Part shown: positions 5,299-8,870 of the stretch, one piece after another
Layout: each line of letters opens with the position of its first letter
Position numbering within the stretch: the first letter of the stretch is position 1
Source of the DNA: CAZIPZ01 sp964541075
GTDB lineage: Bacteria; Acidobacteriota; Terriglobia; 20CM-2-55-15
Assembly: GCA_964541075.1 (NCBI GenBank)
Contig: CAZIPZ010000172.1
Location: 1 to 8,870, forward strand
Reading direction: 5' to 3'
DNA: 8,870 nucleotides
Translations under genes and position numbers: made by a program
Notes under the pieces: generated by a model
Databases searched by the model: none
Seen by the model: the letters and a program-made list of their open reading frames with translations, nothing else
Told to the model about the DNA's origin: nothing

Positions 5299-7350
5299 CT
5301 AAAAACTCCACTTGAGGTTGATAAAAACTCCGCGTTCAATCTCAACAACAAGACTTCGAAGCAACGGTGCTGTCCCGTGCTCCTGGTGATGATCCGCAAG
5401 TAAGTTTTGTCCGTTCAATGCGAACTCAAAGTTCTCTGCAACCCGCCATGTCAGTCCTGCGTCCGCCGCATAGTAAGAACGCACCGCCGGAGTGAATGCC
5501 GGTAAGCGGTCCACGAAACGGCCCGCCAGGGTGAGTTCCAGGTTCTTGGGCAGGCTCCAGGAAGATCTCAAGTAAATCTGGTGACGAGGACTCTGCCCTT
5601 CAGGCTCCTCAACCGAGGAAGGCAGGCCAAAGTCGGGAGTCAAATTCATCCTGAGGAAACTATAGGCGCCCTTGAATCGCAATGACGGCGCCGGCTGCAA
5701 GGAAATGCCGAATTCACCGCCATAGGTACGAGCATTCATTCGGTTTTGGAACGTTAATGGAAGATCGAATGTCCCAGAAACAGCACCGGCGATGAGGGGC
5801 AAGGGGTTCACCACTCTCAGATCTGCATACTTGTTATAGAAGATCGCTGCATCCAGCGTGGCGATTGCGCCCGGCTGAATGCGGTATCCGGCCTCATAGG
5901 CCAGCAATTTCTCCGATTCGAACTCACGATTTCCATTCAGGCGCGGAAAAACGGGAGCTCCTCCGAGCGTCGGCGGGAACGAGGGCAATTGTCGCGATCC
6001 GATGCCGTCTTCGCTCATGGTTGGTGTGCGGAGCGCCCGTGAGACTGCCAGCCATGTGCTTTGCCGGTTTGACGGCGCGAGCAATAAGCGCACTGTTGGT
6101 TGATGTTCAAATCCCGTAAACGAGTTGTGCTCTATCTTGGAGCCTACCGTGAGGAGCACCTTGTTTTCGACAACAGCGATCTGATCTTGGAAAAAGGCGC
6201 TGAAAAGATGAGTGCGACGGTCGGGATCCGGGAAGCTGACAGCGAAACCATTGTCAGTCGTGCTCGGCCCGAGAAATGCATCAATGTAGCGGTAGCCTAC
6301 GCCGTAGACGATGTGATTCCTCTTACCGATCTCTAGGCCGTGTTGAGCATCCAAATCCAGAGTATCGAACCGAAGATCAACGAAGCCTCGGCTGCCGATG
6401 CGTTTGAAACGGTCCCAGTATCCTTGAACTGTCCATTTGGAATTATTTCTCAGGTCTCCAGACCAGCGAAAAAGAACGTTTGCAGAGATGCTGGTTTCGT
6501 CTTCGACATTTGTGAATGAGAAGGGAGGCGCCGACTGGGGCCTGAAATCTTTCCTTTGCGCGACAGCGCGGCTGATATCACCTTGCAACGTGATGGTGTC
6601 GGAGTCGCTTTTCGTCCAATCGATCCGGAGCCCCCCGCCTCCCGTCCTCCAGGCGTCGTTGGAATCACCCAGCAGCGAAAATTGCTTATCTCGCAGGAAT
6701 GCCTTTCCATAAGCGCGGTATAGGGCCCTCTCGTTCAGTTTTCCCCCGTAACGAAAGCTCACGAAGCCGCGTTCTTCACTCCCCACGCGCAGGTTCAGCG
6801 CGCCTCCTTGAGTGTTGCTCGCACGTTTGGAAATGATGTTGATGACGCCGTTCACCGCGTTTGCTCCCCAAACGCTGGCGCCCGGACCCCGGATGATTTC
6901 GATGCGCTCGATGTCATCGAGTGGGTAGTCCACCGCATCCCAGTAGACGCCTGAGGACAGCGGGTTGTAGACGGTCCGTCCATCGACCTGGACCAGGAGC
7001 TTGCCGTTGAAGCGGTCGTTGAAACCCCGCACGCCGACAGCCCATTTGTTGTTATCGATGCGCGCCACATTCATGCCCGGAACCATGCGGAACAATTCAG
7101 GGAGCAATGTTGCGCCCGAACGCTGGATGTCCTCCTGAGTGATAACGTAAACGGCCGCCGCCGCGTTGGCTACGGTGCTTGGCTGGCGCGAAACAATCGT
7201 CACTTCGATATTCATCAATTCGTCCAGCGTCAATTGGGTCAGCCTGCGGTTCTCGGCTTGTGACGAATCTTGCGGTAATGCGTGGACTGCCGTGATCGAG
7301 AATCCGACAATGATGGCCGCCAGAGTGAGGATTATTTTGCGCCTTGCCAA
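5299..7350 (-). CDS. TonB-dependent outer-membrane receptor
   Basis: A 683-residue outer-membrane receptor that imports a chelate or vitamin using TonB energy. In order: a signal peptide (1 to about 24, ending AVHA); a segment LTLDELMNIEVTIVSRQ (39-55) where the TonB box is expected; and a plug domain (about 60-180) with AAAAVYVITQEDI, VRGF (107-110), VDGRTVYNP (122-130), IERIEIIRGPGASVWG and NAVNGVINIISK. A ~500-residue barrel follows, ending in a terminal Phe (NLKWSF), the outer-membrane targeting signature. Barrel-strand phrases such as YEAGYRIQP and YGGEFGISL and the plug place it in the colicin I/BtuB-like receptor group. The ligand cannot be read from sequence. The TTG start at 7350 is fixed by a perfect AGGAGG and by the signal peptide right after it. 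It faces feoB tail to tail, so an iron role is suggestive only. No exbB, exbD or tonB is in the window. Confidence 0.95.
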   Translation of the reverse strand: MARRKIILTLAAIIVGFSITAVHALPQDSSQAENRRLTQLTLDELMNIEVTIVSRQPSTVANAAAAVYVITQEDIQRSGATLLPELFRMVPGMNVARIDNNKWAVGVRGFNDRFNGKLLVQVDGRTVYNPLSSGVYWDAVDYPLDDIERIEIIRGPGASVWGANAVNGVINIISKRASNTQGGALNLRVGSEERGFVSFRYGGKLNERALYRAYGKAFLRDKQFSLLGDSNDAWRTGGGGLRIDWTKSDSDTITLQGDISRAVAQRKDFRPQSAPPFSFTNVEDETSISANVLFRWSGDLRNNSKWTVQGYWDRFKRIGSRGFVDLRFDTLDLDAQHGLEIGKRNHIVYGVGYRYIDAFLGPSTTDNGFAVSFPDPDRRTHLFSAFFQDQIAVVENKVLLTVGSKIEHNSFTGFEHQPTVRLLLAPSNRQSTWLAVSRALRTPTMSEDGIGSRQLPSFPPTLGGAPVFPRLNGNREFESEKLLAYEAGYRIQPGAIATLDAAIFYNKYADLRVVNPLPLIAGAVSGTFDLPLTFQNRMNARTYGGEFGISLQPAPSLRFKGAYSFLRMNLTPDFGLPSSVEEPEGQSPRHQIYLRSSWSLPKNLELTLAGRFVDRLPAFTPAVRSYYAADAGLTWRVAENFEFALNGQNLLADHHQEHGTAPLLRSLVVEIERGVFINLKWSF

Positions 7351-7354
7351 AGGC

Positions 7355-7360
7355 CCTCCT
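7355..7360 (-). promoter_or_regulatory. Ribosome binding site deciding a TTG start
   Basis: AGGAGG on the minus strand lies 4 nt before TTG7350 and is the strongest Shine-Dalgarno in the window. It outweighs the rare start codon and fixes the receptor N-terminus. Confidence 0.8.
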
Positions 7361-7400
7361 GTTTCGCCCGCGGATTGTATCCAGAGAGCCAGATTTTTCA

Positions 7401-7428
7401 GTAATACAAGTTTTTACTTAATAGTGAA
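7401..7428 (-). promoter_or_regulatory. Possible promoter of the TonB receptor
   Basis: On the minus strand, TTCACT (7428-7423) and TATTAC (7406-7401) are separated by 16 bp, with TG directly before the -10. Transcription would begin near 7394, giving a leader of about 45 nt to the TTG start. The match is moderate, and the proposal rests partly on position and AT richness. Confidence 0.35.
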
Positions 7429-7433
7429 GGCGT

Positions 7434-7451
7434 TAACCACAGGTGTGGTTA
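7434..7451. promoter_or_regulatory. 18-bp operator-like palindrome upstream of the receptor promoter
   Basis: TAACCACA and TGTGGTTA are perfect 8-bp inverted arms around GG. The site begins 5 bp upstream of the proposed -35, centred near -48, where an activator or a repressor dimer could bind. I do not recognise the regulator, and it does not resemble Fur, Crp or NrdR sites. It could also fold as a 7-bp hairpin with an AGGT loop. Confidence 0.55.
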
Positions 7452-7498
7452 GTGGCAGATTTTGAGGACTTAGGGCGATGTTGAACAAAACGACGACG

Positions 7499-7511
7499 AA
7501 TAATGATTATC
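7499..7511 (-). promoter_or_regulatory. Weak Fur-like partial site
   Basis: The minus strand reads GATAATCATTATT, matching 12 of 13 bases of the right two-thirds of the Fur consensus. The remaining left hexamer does not match. It lies about 70 bp upstream of the proposed receptor -35, too far for simple promoter blocking, so Fur control of the receptor is only a possibility. Confidence 0.3.
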
Positions 7512-7514
7512 GCC

Positions 7515-7595
7515 GGAATGCCGCCTGGAGGAATAAACTGCATTCCATTGCTCTCTTCTGGCGCTAACCATCATTCATCAGTCGATGTTGAATGA
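7515..7595. repeat. Two stem-loops downstream of the FKBP gene
   Basis: Reading away from the FKBP stop on the minus strand, TCATTCA pairs with TGAATGA (arms 7589-7595 and 7571-7577, 11-nt loop). Further on, GGAATGC pairs with GCATTCC (7540-7546 and 7515-7521, 18-nt loop). They may end or protect the cysK-FKBP transcript. No T-run follows either, so a rho-independent terminator is not claimed. Confidence 0.35.
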
Positions 7596-7619
7596 CTTAT
7601 CCAACAGGACGAATTCGTT

Positions 7620-8324
7620 CTAAGGCTTTTGGAAATCAAGCAGTTCCACTTCAAAACTGAGAGTTGCACCTGGCGGGATGTTTGGCGGTGAACCACGATC
7701 GCCGTACGCCACAGACGACGGGCATACGACTTGGGATTTCTCACCCTTCTTCATTTTCTGAAGCGCTTCGGTCCAGCATGGCACAACGCCTTTCAAAGGA
7801 AATTCAACTGGCTGACCGCGTTGGATCGAGCTGTCGAAGACCGTGCCGTCGGTGAGTTTGCCTTCGTAGTGGACCTTGACGACATCGTCTGCCGTGGGGC
7901 TTGCGCCGGTTCCCGGCGTTATCACGCGGATAACGACTCCGGTCGGAGTTTTTACCGCGCCCGTCTGTTTGGCAACGGCGTCGGCAAACTCCTGGCCTTT
8001 CTTCTTCGCATCCTCGGCCAGAGAAGAAGCTCGCTTCTGGGCCATTTCATTTACTTTTGGACCATAAACCGTAAGCTCGACCTGCGGCTTTGCGTTCATG
8101 ACGGCGTCCGTGATGCCCGCTTTGACGATAGCGAGTTCCTCCGGGCTAAGGGAAAACTGCCTGATGTTTCCTCCCAGGATCAGGCCTAGCGTGTAAAGCG
8201 TTTTTTGGTCGTCTGTTTCGAGTTTTGGCGCTTCAGAGGCGGCCGGAGTTGAAGTCTGTGCACAGGCAGCTACTGAGCCCAGGCAAAAATAGAGGGTTAA
8301 ACAGCGAATCACATTTTTGATCAT
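7620..8324 (-). CDS. FKBP-type peptidyl-prolyl isomerase, lipoprotein (Mip/FkpA-like)
   Basis: A 234-residue cell-envelope chaperone that catalyses cis-trans isomerisation of Xaa-Pro bonds in exported proteins. The start ATG8324 is chosen because it opens a lipoprotein signal (MIKNVIRCLTLYF...) with lipobox VAAC, Cys21 being the lipidated residue. The open frame continues upstream, but that part only overlaps cysK in another frame. Residues about 38-120 match the helical FKBP N-terminal dimerisation domain (YTLGLILGGNI, then a charged KKKGQEFADAVAKQ helix). Residues 145-232 are the FKBP domain, with VHYEG (Tyr153), TVFDSS (Phe163, Asp164), Trp184 and VAYGDRG (Tyr207). The common Gly before Trp184 is Cys183, paired in the sequence with Cys201 (VVCPS). 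Both occur together in an FkpA-like subgroup and may form a disulfide. It starts 34 nt after cysK and probably shares its transcript; its Shine-Dalgarno is weak. Confidence 0.93.
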   Translation of the reverse strand: MIKNVIRCLTLYFCLGSVAACAQTSTPAASEAPKLETDDQKTLYTLGLILGGNIRQFSLSPEELAIVKAGITDAVMNAKPQVELTVYGPKVNEMAQKRASSLAEDAKKKGQEFADAVAKQTGAVKTPTGVVIRVITPGTGASPTADDVVKVHYEGKLTDGTVFDSSIQRGQPVEFPLKGVVPCWTEALQKMKKGEKSQVVCPSSVAYGDRGSPPNIPPGATLSFEVELLDFQKP

Positions 8325-8358
8325 AGGATAATGAGCACCTCTAGCCCGTTGGAGCAAT

Positions 8359-8870
8359 TCAGGAAAACCATTCCGTGTTGACGTAGCGCTCGCCGGTGTC
8401 CGGCATGATTGCCAGCACACGTTTTCCTCGGCCGAGTTCTTTCGCCACAATGCTGCCTGCATGAAGAATCGCTCCTGACGAGATGCCGCAAAGAATGCCC
8501 TCCTCCAGGGCGAGCCGGCGGGCTGCGGTGCAGGCATCCTCATACTCGATAGCGAAAATGCGGTCGATCACTTCTCGATCCAGGACTTCTGGAACAAAGC
8601 CGGCGCCGATGCCTTGAATCTTGTGCCAGCCGGGCTTTCCGCCCGACAGCACAGGAGAGTCTGAGGGCTCAACGACAAATAGCTTCATGTTCGGTATTTC
8701 CTGCTTGAGAGCCAGTCCGGTTCCTGTGGCAGTTCCGCCCGAACCAACGCCGACAATCAGCACGTCCAACTGATTGCCGACCACGGATAGGATTTCCTGC
8801 GCCGTCGTCTTTCGATGGATCTCAGGATTTGCAGGATTGCGAAACTGCTGAGGCATAAAGTAGTCAGGAT
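8359..8870 (-). CDS. cysK: Cysteine synthase A, C-terminal half (5' end beyond window)
   Basis: This is about 170 residues of O-acetylserine sulfhydrylase, the PLP enzyme that makes cysteine from O-acetylserine and sulfide in the cytoplasm. The frame is open to the window edge, beginning PDYFMPQQFRNPANPEIHRK, so the ATG at 8856 is internal. Diagnostic parts are the phosphate-binding loop GVGSGGTATGTG, KIQGIGAGFVPEVLD, the SSGA segment whose Ser contacts the PLP ring nitrogen, and the end IMPDTGERYVNTEWF. The catalytic Lys and the substrate loop lie outside the window. Cystathionine beta-synthase-like relatives are possible but fit less well. The FKBP gene follows after 34 nt on the same strand, so the two likely form an operon, although no functional link is obvious. 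Confidence 0.95.
   Translation of the reverse strand, partial: PDYFMPQQFRNPANPEIHRKTTAQEILSVVGNQLDVLIVGVGSGGTATGTGLALKQEIPNMKLFVVEPSDSPVLSGGKPGWHKIQGIGAGFVPEVLDREVIDRIFAIEYEDACTAARRLALEEGILCGISSGAILHAGSIVAKELGRGKRVLAIMPDTGERYVNTEWFS

Noticed and set aside
4667..5302. Small open frames (4667-4891 and 5087-5302 on +, 4759-5001 and 4874-5185 on -)
   Set aside because: They overlap each other on both strands, have no recognisable motif or well-placed Shine-Dalgarno, and show low-complexity or arginine/serine-rich composition typical of chance frames.
8325..8543. 73-codon upstream extension of the FKBP frame
   Set aside because: It overlaps cysK in another frame, and the lipoprotein signal starting at ATG8324 gives the natural N-terminus.

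Overview
The window looks like chromosome from a Gram-negative bacterium of about 55-58% GC. It encodes a TonB-dependent outer-membrane receptor, a lipoprotein FKBP and an archaeal/Thermus-style prolyl-tRNA synthetase with a C-terminal zinc domain. That mix would suit an acidobacterium or a relative, but this placement rests on family resemblance only. No rRNA, tRNA, CRISPR array, transposase or phage gene is visible.

Left block, + strand (1-1992): the 3' end of proS, then a six-helix membrane protein related to the transmembrane half of cation diffusion facilitators, then a secreted amidohydrolase-fold protein. The last two overlap by 20 nt and are probably translationally coupled. Both appear to have lost metal-ligand positions expected from their families.

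Iron block, + strand (2063-4287): an almost perfect Fur box (9-bp inverted arms around a 3-bp centre, 16/19 to the E. coli consensus) overlaps the 5' end of feoA. feoA overlaps feoB by ATGA. This is a ferrous-iron uptake operon with clear Fur-type iron control. The feoA start codon cannot be fixed: no in-frame ATG or Shine-Dalgarno is present, and the usual N-terminus falls just downstream of the Fur box.

Convergent gap (4288-5298): about 1 kb without a credible gene. It is unusually rich in stem-loops (best: 4652-4677, 4727-4747, 4755-4785, 4818-4858, 5033-5076) and carries a recurring TCAAACG(CA) word lying in or beside their arms. This is the least explained part of the window.

Right block, - strand (8870 to 5299): cysK (5' end outside the window), then 34 nt downstream a Mip/FkpA-type FKBP lipoprotein, then a 269-nt spacer, then a TonB-dependent receptor starting at TTG behind a perfect AGGAGG. 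The spacer holds a plausible receptor promoter with an 18-bp operator-like palindrome just upstream of its -35, plus a weak Fur-like partial site.

Taken together, the TonB receptor could bring a metal chelate or vitamin across the outer membrane and FeoAB would move Fe2+ across the inner membrane. A functional link between them is inferred only from proximity. I see no clear new defence or mobile system. The best candidates for something undescribed are the hairpin-dense gap, the coupled pair of metal-site-degenerate proteins, and the Fur-box/feoA start arrangement.
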